The position numbers and the translations under genes were made by a program. Shown one piece after another: positions 49,393 to 56,968 of a DNA stretch of 64,000 nucleotides (position 1 is its first letter; the number at the start of each line of letters is the position of its first letter). The notes beneath the pieces were generated by a model. It was not told the origin of the DNA. It did no database searches and was given only the letters and a program-made list of their open reading frames with translations. This DNA is from Hymenobacter aranciens. GTDB lineage: Bacteria; Bacteroidota; Bacteroidia; Cytophagales; Hymenobacteraceae. The stretch spans positions 124,001 to 188,000 of the forward strand of contig NZ_JAUQSY010000002.1 in the NCBI RefSeq assembly GCF_030580865.1. Reading direction: 5' to 3'.

Positions 49393-51341
49393 TGCGAAGC
49401 GCGACGCTATTACAAGCTCAGGGCCTCGTGGCCCCACCTACCGGCGTAGTGCGGACGATTCACCGCGACGGCATCACCACCGAAATCATTTCGGAGGTGC
49501 GGGCCGTGAGCCGCGAAAGCGCCGGCCAAACGGCCCGCCTGGCGGAGCAGCTGCGCGGCGCCACCCCAGCCGAAAGCTGCGCGAACGTGTACCGCTTCGT
49601 GCGGAAAAATATCGCCTACCAGCTCGACCCGCCCGGTAAGCAATTCATCAAAACCCCCGCCGCCACCATCGGCAGCGGGTATTGCGACTGCAAGGGCTAC
49701 GCCATTCTGACGAACGACCTGCTGCGCTGCCTAGGCATTCGAAGCGCGTTTCGCTTCGTCTCCTTCAGCCGGAACAGCCAGAATGTAACGCACGTGTACA
49801 GTGTGGCTTGGCCCCAAGAAGGCGGCCCGCTCGTGGTGCTCGATGCCTGCCTGCCCCGCTTCAATCAAGAGAAGCCCTACACTTACCACGAGGACCACAT
49901 GACTGAAATCATCCGCGTGAGCGGCATCGGCCAGGCTGACCGCCGCCGCACCCTGCGCCCCGGCCGCGCCGGTCGGCCTGGCCGCCGCATCCGCCGCAAC
50001 GAAACCCCGCTGGGTATTCACGGCTTCGAAACCAACGAGGAAATGACCCTGAAGCTTATGCGCCAAGGGGCTGAAGTAGAACGCAACACGGCTGCCCGCG
50101 TGATGGGCATCGGTAGCGTTTCTGTTGGCGACCATCAGGCCGCCGTGGACGACTACACCGAAGCCCTGGCGGCCCTGCACGGTGGCCCGGCCGCCGTGGG
50201 TGCCTTCCTCAGCAAGCTTAAGTCGAAGCTGAGGAAAATCCGGAGCGCAGTAAACCCGCTGGCCAAGCTGCATGACAAATTCAGCCCGCTCGCGCTGCTG
50301 AAGAAGAAAGTAGTCAGCAAGGCCCCGAATTGGGTGCGTAGCGTGATGCCCCAGGTGAACGGGGTGCCGTCGCTGTATGCCTACCGGGCCGACCGGGAAG
50401 AGCGCCGCATCGGCTTCCTGAAAAAGGTTTTCAAGAAGGTAAAAGCCGTTGCCAAAAAGGCCGGCGGCGCTATCAAAAAAGCCGCTAAAGCCACTGGTAA
50501 GGTGGTCGTAAAAGCGGCCAAAGCCACCGGCAAAGCAGTAGTGAAAGCGGGCAAATTTGCGCTGAAGGTAGCCACGCTGCCCATGCGCCTGCTGGCCAAG
50601 GGCGTGCTGGAAGTCTTCCTGCCGAAAATGGCGCCGATGTTCCTCTACCTGTTCGTGACGAACCAGAGCACCATCGCTAGCCTGCCAGCCGCCGCCGCCC
50701 GCAAGCGCAAGAAAGCGCTGAGCTTCGCCCGGTTCATCACCAACACCATCGGCATGAAGGAAGCCCACTTCCTGAAAATCGTGCGGACGGGTATTCAGCG
50801 GAAGATGGGCGGCACGCCGGAGCAGATTCTGGCGAAGAGCGTGAAGGGCCCCATTTCGGGTATCGGTGTGGCCCCGCTGCTGGCGCTGGTGCCGATGGCG
50901 CTCGACCTCATCAAGAAACTGGCCTCGGTGTTCGGCAAGAAAGCCAGCGCCGACGAGACGCCCAGCGCCAGCGACATGCCCGACCCCGAAGCGGATTTCG
51001 AAGCCGCCCCGGCCAAAGTGGTCCGCAAGGTGCAGGCCCACGCCGCCACCAAGCCGGCCAGCCAGCGCGGCGAAGAGCCCGACACCTACACCAACGAAAT
51101 GGCCCAGGAGGCGGAGGAGGCCGCCACGCAGTACGCCGTGGACAACGAGCCTGCCGATACGCCGGTGGATGCCCCCCTGCCCGAACCGGACTACTCGGAG
51201 GCCGAAGCGCCCACCGACTACGCCGACGAATCGACGGACTACGCCCCCGGTGATGACTACGGCGCCGGCGACGAGTACGCCTCGGCCGAAGAAGGCGAGC
51301 CCCTCGAAGAAGAGATTTCGGGCATCGGTAACTACTTGTAA
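49392..51341 (+). CDS. Transglutaminase-like protease fused to a cationic membrane region
   Basis: The 649-residue protein has a transglutaminase-like cysteine protease domain (residues 40-170) with Cys98 or Cys100 in GYCDCKGYAIL, His134 in NVTHVYSV and Asp151 in VVLDACL. A long Lys/Ala/Val region near 340-400 (VFKKVKAVAKKAGGAIKKAAKATGKVVVKAAKA) and a hydrophobic helix (MFLYLFVTN) follow. The C-terminus is acidic with many Asp/Glu/Pro. The fusion suggests a protein that processes others and inserts in a membrane, perhaps for virion assembly or entry. The ATG overlaps the previous stop (TAATG). Confidence 0.7.
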   Translation: MRSATLLQAQGLVAPPTGVVRTIHRDGITTEIISEVRAVSRESAGQTARLAEQLRGATPAESCANVYRFVRKNIAYQLDPPGKQFIKTPAATIGSGYCDCKGYAILTNDLLRCLGIRSAFRFVSFSRNSQNVTHVYSVAWPQEGGPLVVLDACLPRFNQEKPYTYHEDHMTEIIRVSGIGQADRRRTLRPGRAGRPGRRIRRNETPLGIHGFETNEEMTLKLMRQGAEVERNTAARVMGIGSVSVGDHQAAVDDYTEALAALHGGPAAVGAFLSKLKSKLRKIRSAVNPLAKLHDKFSPLALLKKKVVSKAPNWVRSVMPQVNGVPSLYAYRADREERRIGFLKKVFKKVKAVAKKAGGAIKKAAKATGKVVVKAAKATGKAVVKAGKFALKVATLPMRLLAKGVLEVFLPKMAPMFLYLFVTNQSTIASLPAAAARKRKKALSFARFITNTIGMKEAHFLKIVRTGIQRKMGGTPEQILAKSVKGPISGIGVAPLLALVPMALDLIKKLASVFGKKASADETPSASDMPDPEADFEAAPAKVVRKVQAHAATKPASQRGEEPDTYTNEMAQEAEEAATQYAVDNEPADTPVDAPLPEPDYSEAEAPTDYADESTDYAPGDDYGAGDEYASAEEGEPLEEEISGIGNYL

Positions 51342-51379
51342 CACTTCATTTTTTCATTCACCTTCATACCCCTAATGTT

Positions 51380-51544
51380 ATGGCACGCAGTGCAATTGCT
51401 GGTGTTAAATCCAGCTCGCGGAAACTCGATTCCCAAATCAACAAAGAGTTGAAAAAAATCGAGAAAAAGAAAGAGCTCGAGAAAGCGAAGTCGGAGCGCG
51501 ACGCGAAAAAGAAAAAGCTGGACAGCCTGCGCAAAAAACGCTAG
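51380..51544 (+). CDS. Small lysine-rich coiled-coil protein
   Basis: The 54-residue protein (MARSAIAGVKSSSRKLDSQ, then KELKKIEKKKELEKAKSERDAKKKKL) is almost all charged, with a predicted coiled coil. It could be a DNA-condensing virion protein, a common type in small phages, though nothing proves it. It is too short for many ORF tracks. Confidence 0.6.
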   Translation: MARSAIAGVKSSSRKLDSQINKELKKIEKKKELEKAKSERDAKKKKLDSLRKKR

Positions 51545-51598
51545 TAAAGCGGCGCAAAGAGCTAGAAAGCAATCATCAACCGTCTAACATTCACAACC

Positions 51599-52006
51599 GT
51601 GAAACAAATCAATTTCAAAGGACTGGGCACCAAAGTAGCGGGCCTGGCTGCCGGCACGGTAGCCGCCGGCTTCGTGCAAAAGGGCATCAGTAAGCTGGGC
51701 CTTTCCGGCATGCTGTCGAACGTGGCGATTATCGCCGTGGGCGCACTCGGACCGGACCTGCTCGGCAAGCGAAACCCCCTCATTGGCTTCGCTGGCGACG
51801 CTGTAATGGTGAAAGGCATCAACGGCATCATAACCGAGCAGTTCCCCTCTCTCATCAGCGGCACCGAGGATGTGGCCGGCGCCTATGGCGACTACGAAGT
51901 GGGCGACGCCGCCGACGACGAAGTGGGCGATGTGGACGAGCAGGGTTTCGTGAGCGGCGCCGAATACGATGTGGCAGGGGTGGTGGGTGGGGGTAACTCG
52001 CTCTAG
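51599..52006 (+). CDS. Membrane protein with acidic tail (candidate virion protein)
   Basis: The 135-residue protein has a GTG start and a hydrophobic first half (VAGLAAGTVAAGFVQKG, then MLSNVAIIAVGALGPDLLG, with possible two spans) and an acidic tail (DVAGAYGDYEVGDAADDEVGDVDEQGF). The pattern of one or two spans plus an acidic tail fits minor membrane proteins of internal-lipid viruses. The start leader resembles that of the next gene. Confidence 0.55.
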   Translation: MKQINFKGLGTKVAGLAAGTVAAGFVQKGISKLGLSGMLSNVAIIAVGALGPDLLGKRNPLIGFAGDAVMVKGINGIITEQFPSLISGTEDVAGAYGDYEVGDAADDEVGDVDEQGFVSGAEYDVAGVVGGGNSL

Positions 52007-52070
52007 TAATACACCGGTAGCGGTGGCCCCGCCCCCGGTTTTATCAGCAACAATCTAACTTTTCAACACC

Positions 52071-52736
52071 GTGCAAAACATTAGCACTCGTGACCGCGCC
52101 CTGTACGACAAGGTGCTGAAGATGGCACCGCAAGGCACCATTCCTACCCTCGCCACCCTGCGCGAAGAAGCTGTATTGGTCAACAATAACGGCGTTTATA
52201 CCTTCGAATTCAACGAGCAGCGCGCTGGCGTCCGCAAAACTGAAACGCTGCTGAGCATCAAAGACGCCTTTGTTGCCAACCGTATTGGCCTGAAGCTGCT
52301 GGTGGAGCGCAAAACCAAGCCGGGCAGCGGCGTACTGCTGGCTTTCCCCTGCCAGCATGCGCTAGTGCAGGCCGGTGCCGTGAGTGCGCAAGACCTGGAA
52401 GCCTTCTTCAATGGCACCCTGAAAGTGCAAATTGACCAACAAGTAATGATGGACCGCTTTTCGACGCGCCGGTTCCGTCATGTGCCGCAAACGCCCGGTA
52501 TCGTGGTGGCCGAAGCCTTCACCGGCCCGTCGCAGTCCAGCGCCGACGACGGCATGGTGAACGTGGAACCGAACCTGGTTTTGCGCGGCACTAAGAAGAA
52601 CACCTTCACCCTGTCGGTGCCGACGTTCGACGGCGTTGCGGCGGCTTGGGCCGCCGTAGATGCCGCCTTCGATGTGCGCGTGGTACTGCTGCTGGATGGC
52701 TTCATCATCCCCGGCGGCGCGGGCCTCAACTCGTAG
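52071..52736 (+). CDS. Candidate major capsid protein
   Basis: The 221-residue protein has a GTG start. It is strand-rich with no membrane segment (VLVNNNGVYTFEFNEQRAGV, LKLLVERKTKPGSGVLLAFP, KNTFTLSVPTFDGVAAAWAAVDAAFDVRVVLLLDGFIIPG), as for a jelly-roll or similar beta-sandwich coat protein. Its place in the middle of the presumed structural block, its own leader motif and its strong terminator suit an abundant product. The call is inference; the sequence alone does not identify a fold. Confidence 0.4.
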   Translation: MQNISTRDRALYDKVLKMAPQGTIPTLATLREEAVLVNNNGVYTFEFNEQRAGVRKTETLLSIKDAFVANRIGLKLLVERKTKPGSGVLLAFPCQHALVQAGAVSAQDLEAFFNGTLKVQIDQQVMMDRFSTRRFRHVPQTPGIVVAEAFTGPSQSSADDGMVNVEPNLVLRGTKKNTFTLSVPTFDGVAAAWAAVDAAFDVRVVLLLDGFIIPGGAGLNS

Positions 52737-52762
52737 CCCACCGGCAGCTACTCCACCGAGAG

Positions 52763-52796
52763 AAAAAGCCCCGGCCGTTCGCGGTCGGGGCTTTTG
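52763..52796 (+). terminator. Rho-independent terminator
   Basis: AAAAAGCCCCGG with CGGGGCTTTT, directly after the candidate capsid gene and just before array D. Confidence 0.88.
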
Positions 52797-52806
52797 CGGT
52801 GCCGGC

Positions 52807-52957
52807 TGACAGCACCGCCGCCCCTGAGCTGCGTCCTCGACGTCATCCAGGGCGCAAGAAGTGACAGCATTTCACCCAGGGCGCCGGCGCTGCAGCGCAA
52901 AATTTTGACAGCAATTCAACCAGGCCTGGCGCAGCTGCGCCGGCAAAAATGACAGCA
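52807..52957 (+). repeat. TGACAGCA array D (151 bp)
   Basis: Motifs start at 52807, 52862, 52906 and 52950 (55, 44, 44). Spacer 3 has the perfect palindrome GGCGCAGCTGCGCC (52928-52941). The array follows a terminator, so its stop-codon overlap seen elsewhere is absent here, and the next gene starts 2 bp after it. Confidence 0.93.
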
Positions 52958-52959
52958 TT

Positions 52960-53355
52960 ATGATACAGTCCCGGACCCTCAAGAACAGCCTAACCATCGA
53001 CCTGAAGGTGAATGGCAGCGTCCGAACCGCAATCGGCAATCAATCCACGCTGGCCGGTCGCCGCATCCTGGCAATCATTACCCGGATGAACGTCACCGGC
53101 GCATATGCCCCGGTGGGGAATGCATTGGCGGCAAATGTGGGATTTGCCTACCTGCAACTCGTGAATAGCAAAAACGAGGTGATTCACGATGCCTTCCCGC
53201 TGTCGTTGCTCGACCCGTCTATTTCGGTGAGCGGCATCACGTGGATTGATTCGCCTGATATCGACTGGACGAAATCGGCCGTGGTGTATCCGTCGGCCGC
53301 AATGGCTAACGACGACAACGGTAAGTCGATTCTGCTTACCATTATTTACGAGTAG
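52960..53355 (+). CDS. Candidate minor virion protein
   Basis: This 131-residue strand-rich protein (NSLTIDLKVNGSVRTAIGNQSTLAGRRILAIITRMNV, FAYLQLVNSKNEVIHDAFPLSLLD) has no membrane segment. Its ATG is 2 bp after the last TGACAGCA. Size and predicted beta content suit a vertex or spike base protein. This is inference from position. Confidence 0.5.
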   Translation: MIQSRTLKNSLTIDLKVNGSVRTAIGNQSTLAGRRILAIITRMNVTGAYAPVGNALAANVGFAYLQLVNSKNEVIHDAFPLSLLDPSISVSGITWIDSPDIDWTKSAVVYPSAAMANDDNGKSILLTIIYE

Positions 53356-53359
53356 GCCG

Positions 53360-54043
53360 ATGTTTCGCAACCTAGGCGACTGTCTGGAAACGCTGGAGGA
53401 TGCCGGCGCCCGGTTCTACACCATTACGGGCGCCGGTACCAACCTGTCGTTTGCGCCCGACGACGAAAACGGCGCCACCGTAGAAGCGGCCCTGCTACGC
53501 TTTGAGAAGGATTTCCAGAAGCTGGGGCCGGGCCGCTACACCGTCACCCACAAGAAGAACAGCGCCGCCAACCGCAACCCCGCTAGCTTCAGCTTTTTCA
53601 GGGCCGCCGAAGGAGCCGTGAGCGGCATCGGGGCTGACCCCGCCGGCTCGCAGATTGCTGCTTTACAAATGGAGATGCAGCAAATGAGGAATGAGATTGC
53701 GCTTAACGACATTAAGCGCGGCTATGAAGAGCAGATAAAGGCCCTGAAGCAGAAAGCCGACCAGCCGGACGGCACCGACAAACTGATTAACGCCGTGGGG
53801 CAAATCAACCAATTGTTCCAAAATTCCAAAACCCTGCCCGCGCCGGCCGTAGCCGGCACGAGCAGCGCCCCGGCCGTAGCCGGGGCCAGCGACGAGCAAA
53901 GCGCCATTGTGCAGGAAACCGTGGAGGCTATTCACGCGGCGCTGGGCGGCACCGAAGCCGAAACCTTCACCTTCCTGAAGCAAATCGGCGAAAAGGCCCG
54001 GACCCAACCGGCCGTTATCAATCAACTTAAAATGATGCTGTAA
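53360..54043 (+). CDS. Element structural-block protein with coiled coil
   Basis: The 227-residue protein starts MFRNLGDCLETLEDAGARFYTITGAGTNLSF. A coiled coil (LQMEMQQMRNEIALNDIKRGYEEQIKALKQK) and a Pro/Ala linker lie in the middle. The last 60 residues are helical. No family is recognised. The larger frame from 53246 overlaps the previous gene and is rejected. It starts 5 bp after the preceding stop. Confidence 0.55.
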   Translation: MFRNLGDCLETLEDAGARFYTITGAGTNLSFAPDDENGATVEAALLRFEKDFQKLGPGRYTVTHKKNSAANRNPASFSFFRAAEGAVSGIGADPAGSQIAALQMEMQQMRNEIALNDIKRGYEEQIKALKQKADQPDGTDKLINAVGQINQLFQNSKTLPAPAVAGTSSAPAVAGASDEQSAIVQETVEAIHAALGGTEAETFTFLKQIGEKARTQPAVINQLKMML

Positions 54044-54046
54044 CCT

Positions 54047-54988
54047 ATGGCAACGGCTTATAAACTTGGTACCAATACCCGCTTTCGTGGTGCAGCAGTC
54101 TATCCCAAGGGCAGCGGTGTTCGGGTGCGCCGTCTCACGGCCGCCGGCCAGCCCGACATGCGCGAAGCCGGCGTACTGCGTTCGGCCTCGCGCCCGGCCG
54201 CGCTGGGCACCGGCACCGGCCGCCAGCTCGTGCCCGCCACCGGCACCGGCCCGGGCTGGCTGGAAGTAACGGACAGCAAGGGCAAGGCCGGCTGGGTGCG
54301 GTATGACCTACTGGGGCCGAAGCCAGTTGATGCCTTCAAATCGAATGAGGGGGAGGCGTTGGTGAAGGCTTACGTGCAGAATGAAATCACGCTAGGCAAG
54401 GTACTGGCTCGTAATCGGGTGATGCTCGATTTGATGGGTAAGCGCATCAGTGGGCCGAATACTGACAGTATTCTGAACGAGCAGAAACGCCTTGAGCTTC
54501 GGATGAAAGACCGGCAGCGCCGCCTAATGGCCTCAAAGGATGTCATCAAGGTGACAAGCTTTATTGACCCGCTTCACTTGGTATTCAAGCCCGCAGCTAT
54601 TCGGCGTTGGTATGGTGTAGGTGTGCAGGGTGTCGGTGCTATTCCGTTTGCCGCCTGGGCGATTGGGGTAGGAGTGGTAGCCGGTATTGCATTAGTGTCT
54701 AGCATTACGTGGTCAATGGCTGCTAAACACTATACCACCGATGCGAAAGCTTCTATTGAGGATTTTGGGAAAGCCGAAACAGTACAAGCTTGGCTTAACG
54801 GCTTGCCTCCTGAGCAACGCAAAGCAGCAGAAGCAGAACTTGTGGAAGTTGGGCAGAATCTCATGGACAAAGGCGCGGCCGCTGCCGTGACCGAAAACGA
54901 CAAGAAAGAAACCGGCGTGGTAGGGCAATTTGCTGACCTCATAAAGTGGGGTGGTGTCGTCTTTCTCGCTGCTAAAGTGTTACTGTAA
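54047..54988 (+). CDS. SH3-like and membrane-spanning protein
   Basis: This 313-residue protein has an N-terminal region (VRVRRLTAAGQPDMREAGVLRSA..., GPGWLEVTDSKGKAGWVRYDLLG) that resembles an SH3b domain, which commonly binds cell walls. The second half has two hydrophobic segments (AWAIGVGVVAGIALVSSITW and WGGVVFLAAKVLL). An entry or spike protein that contacts peptidoglycan and sits in a membrane is possible. The stop overlaps the next ATG (TAATG). Confidence 0.6.
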   Translation: MATAYKLGTNTRFRGAAVYPKGSGVRVRRLTAAGQPDMREAGVLRSASRPAALGTGTGRQLVPATGTGPGWLEVTDSKGKAGWVRYDLLGPKPVDAFKSNEGEALVKAYVQNEITLGKVLARNRVMLDLMGKRISGPNTDSILNEQKRLELRMKDRQRRLMASKDVIKVTSFIDPLHLVFKPAAIRRWYGVGVQGVGAIPFAAWAIGVGVVAGIALVSSITWSMAAKHYTTDAKASIEDFGKAETVQAWLNGLPPEQRKAAEAELVEVGQNLMDKGAAAAVTENDKKETGVVGQFADLIKWGGVVFLAAKVLL

Positions 54989-55596
54989 TGACGTGGGCTG
55001 AGAAAATCGCATGGTTCGGCAAGTGGTACCCGTTAGCCCTTGCCACTGAAAAGAAGTACGGCGTTCCCGCGCTGGTGACATTGGCCCAACACGTTTTCGA
55101 AGGTGGCTGGAACAATAAAAACAAAGGCTTTAACCTGTTCGGGGTAAAGCCCTGGGCCGGGTGGAAAGGAGCAACGCAGCTGCAGCGCACGTGGGAAGTA
55201 CATAGCACTACCACGGTGAAATACCCAAAAGTCTATTCGGTAACGAAGCGGGCTGATGGGAAATACCGCTACGATTGTGAAGCCTACTTCTGCAAGTACG
55301 ACAGCCCGCAGCAGGCGTACGACGAACACGCCCGTTTCTTGGTGGTGAACCCGCGCTATAAGCCGGCCTTCGCCGTGAAGCACGACGCCGAAGCCTTCGC
55401 CCGGGCCATTGCCAAAGCTGGCTACGCCACAGACCCCGAATACGCCGGTAAGCTGGTGAGCATGATTCGGGAGTTCAGCCGGCCCGACTTTGCAAAAAAG
55501 CCCGTGCCGCAGCCGGCGGCGGCCTTGGGCTCCTCCTCCTCGCCGGCCTCTGGTGGTACAGTCGCCGGCCAGAATCCAACGCCCCAGCCTAAATAG
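54988..55596 (+). CDS. GH73 glucosaminidase-type endolysin, copy 2
   Basis: The 202-residue enzyme has the GH73 core: YGVPALVTLAQHVFEGGWNN (probable catalytic Glu38) and NKGFNLFGVKPW, then YDCEAYFCKYDSPQQAYDEHARFL with the family's second acidic/aromatic cluster. It is a better and longer match than copy 1, and probably the main lysis or virion-associated hydrolase. It has a Ser/Pro/Gly-rich C-terminus. It is in a unit with two membrane proteins, an expected endolysin/holin arrangement. Confidence 0.82.
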   Translation: MTWAEKIAWFGKWYPLALATEKKYGVPALVTLAQHVFEGGWNNKNKGFNLFGVKPWAGWKGATQLQRTWEVHSTTTVKYPKVYSVTKRADGKYRYDCEAYFCKYDSPQQAYDEHARFLVVNPRYKPAFAVKHDAEAFARAIAKAGYATDPEYAGKLVSMIREFSRPDFAKKPVPQPAAALGSSSSPASGGTVAGQNPTPQPK

Positions 55597-55643
55597 CAGG
55601 CGCTCTACCTCTATTTATCAGCGTGTATTTATCAGCGTGACCA

Positions 55644-55937
55644 ATGAGTGTGATTGAATATATCCTGACGGGGTTGGGCAGCGTGGTGGGCCTGCTGATA
55701 GTAATTGTCGGCTGGTTCACTACGCGAACCATGCAGCAGCTCGATACCACAGTGAGCAACCTCACTACGGAAGTATCGGCGCTGAAGGAAGACCGCAAGG
55801 CCCAAGAGCAGTTGAACGACTTGCTGAGTTCTCAACTCAATGAGGTGAAGGAAGAAAATAAGTCATTCCGGCGCATCCTCAATGCACTGGACAAAATCAT
55901 TTACAAAGCCTTGGGCATTGACATAAATTCGCTATGA
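55644..55937 (+). CDS. Holin/spanin-like membrane coiled-coil protein
   Basis: The 97-residue protein has an N-terminal membrane span (YILTGLGSVVGLLIVIVGWF) followed by a coiled coil (QQLDTTVSNLTTEVSALKEDRKAQEQLNDLLSSQLNEVKEENKSF). Next to the endolysin, such a protein may be a holin, pinholin or spanin component. It ends 4 bp inside the next start. Confidence 0.65.
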   Translation: MSVIEYILTGLGSVVGLLIVIVGWFTTRTMQQLDTTVSNLTTEVSALKEDRKAQEQLNDLLSSQLNEVKEENKSFRRILNALDKIIYKALGIDINSL

Positions 55938-56185
55938 GCTTCAAACTACGCAACATCGGCGGGCACCCCGTCAGCACCCTGTGGGGTATTCTGTTCATGT
56001 CGGCCCTGCTGGCTTTCGTGTACTTGGGCAAATGCAACCTGCATGACATTGAGCCCCTAACCGTGCTCGTGATACCCTTCCTGCTCTACGGCCCGGGGGG
56101 CAACTCGCCCGGCGCCACGCCGGCATATGACAGCAGTGCCGACACTGAGCAGCGCGGCATCGGTGAGCCAGGCGCCGACGGCTGA
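55934..56185 (+). CDS. Small membrane protein ending in array E (holin-like)
   Basis: The 83-residue protein has two possible hydrophobic segments (TLWGILFMSALLAFVYLG and TVLVIPFLLYG), fitting a holin. The last 20 residues (YDSSADTEQRGIGEPGADG) are encoded by the extra first unit of array E, and its stop TGA is the second motif (56183). This suggests an array unit was added inside the gene's end, or that the gene was once shorter. Confidence 0.58.
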   Translation: MSFKLRNIGGHPVSTLWGILFMSALLAFVYLGKCNLHDIEPLTVLVIPFLLYGPGGNSPGATPAYDSSADTEQRGIGEPGADG

Positions 56186-56332
56186 CAGCAAAAAAGCCGG
56201 CCGTTCGCGCTGCAGTTTTCCTCGAGGAGAAAAGCGTGACAGCAAAACGCCGGCCGCGCGGCCGGCCAGGCGCCCAATAGTGACAGCAAATCAACCTGGC
56301 CACGTGCAGCTGCACGGCCGAAAATGACAGCA
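56128..56332 (+). repeat. TGACAGCA array E (five motifs)
   Basis: Motifs start at 56128, 56183, 56237, 56281 and 56325 (55, 54, 44, 44). The first unit lies inside the holin-like gene, whose stop codon is in the second motif. Spacer 3 has the palindrome GCCGGCCGCGCGGCCGGC (56249-56266) and spacer 4 CGTGCAGCTGCACG. Confidence 0.93.
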
Positions 56333-56335
56333 GCC

Positions 56336-56611
56336 ATGCAACCAGAATTTGAAGCCCGGCCGGAAGTGGTAGAATTGCCCGCCGGCTACTCGGGCGAAAT
56401 AGTCACCAACTGTCATGCTATCCGCATTCGCAACCGGAGCACGACGGCCCCACTGACGCTCAACGTAAGCGGTATGGCCTTTAAGGTGGCGGCCGGCAAG
56501 AGTTGGGGGATGGATACGGGCGATGTGCGGACCATCATCCAGAAGTCGTTCGAGATTTCTACCGGCAGCGCTACGGCGTTGGTTGAGCGTGTTTTTCTTT
56601 CCAAAATTTAA
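56336..56611 (+). CDS. Small strand-rich element protein
   Basis: The 91-residue protein (MQPEFEARPEVVELPAGYSGEIVTNCHAIRIRNRSTTAPLTLNVSGMAFKVAAGKSWGMDTGDVRTIIQK) has a beta-sandwich-like pattern with no signal. It begins 3 bp after array E. A small capsid decoration or spike role is possible; no family is recognised. Confidence 0.5.
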   Translation: MQPEFEARPEVVELPAGYSGEIVTNCHAIRIRNRSTTAPLTLNVSGMAFKVAAGKSWGMDTGDVRTIIQKSFEISTGSATALVERVFLSKI

Positions 56612-56620
56612 AGCAAGGGT

Positions 56621-56968
56621 ATGCTCATTTCGGACAATGCGGTAGAGGGCAGCGGACCGCTGTATGAATTGGCCAAGATTCTGGCTTCATATGCACTTGG
56701 CGATACTACGCCTGTGGTGCTGATGCTGGCCAATGGCAACGAGGTCGGAAATGTTGGTGCACCAGCAGAAGTCTACATTGTCAAAGCTATATGCGCCAGT
56801 GGCATGCCAGGTGTCACTAGCCTAGTATTGCCATTCGGGCCCGGATTTGCATCTATTCAGCCCGCCACACTTGAGGCTTCTGGCGGCGTTATGATTTTCA
56901 CCCATTATCAGGCTACAGAAGATACGATGTTGATTGGTTATAAAGTACAGCTTAAAACCGATGTTTAG
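56621..56968 (+). CDS. Element protein of unknown function
   Basis: The 115-residue protein (MLISDNAVEGSGPLYELAKILASYALGDTTPVVLMLANGNEV...) is probably alpha/beta and soluble. It follows the previous gene by 9 bp and overlaps the ParB-like gene by 8 bp. It is not recognised. Confidence 0.5.
   Translation: MLISDNAVEGSGPLYELAKILASYALGDTTPVVLMLANGNEVGNVGAPAEVYIVKAICASGMPGVTSLVLPFGPGFASIQPATLEASGGVMIFTHYQATEDTMLIGYKVQLKTDV

Noticed and set aside
52900..52915. Sigma-70 -35 boxes (TTGACA) in arrays
   Set aside because: Only two copies have a T before TGACA, and the phylum uses a different promoter form.
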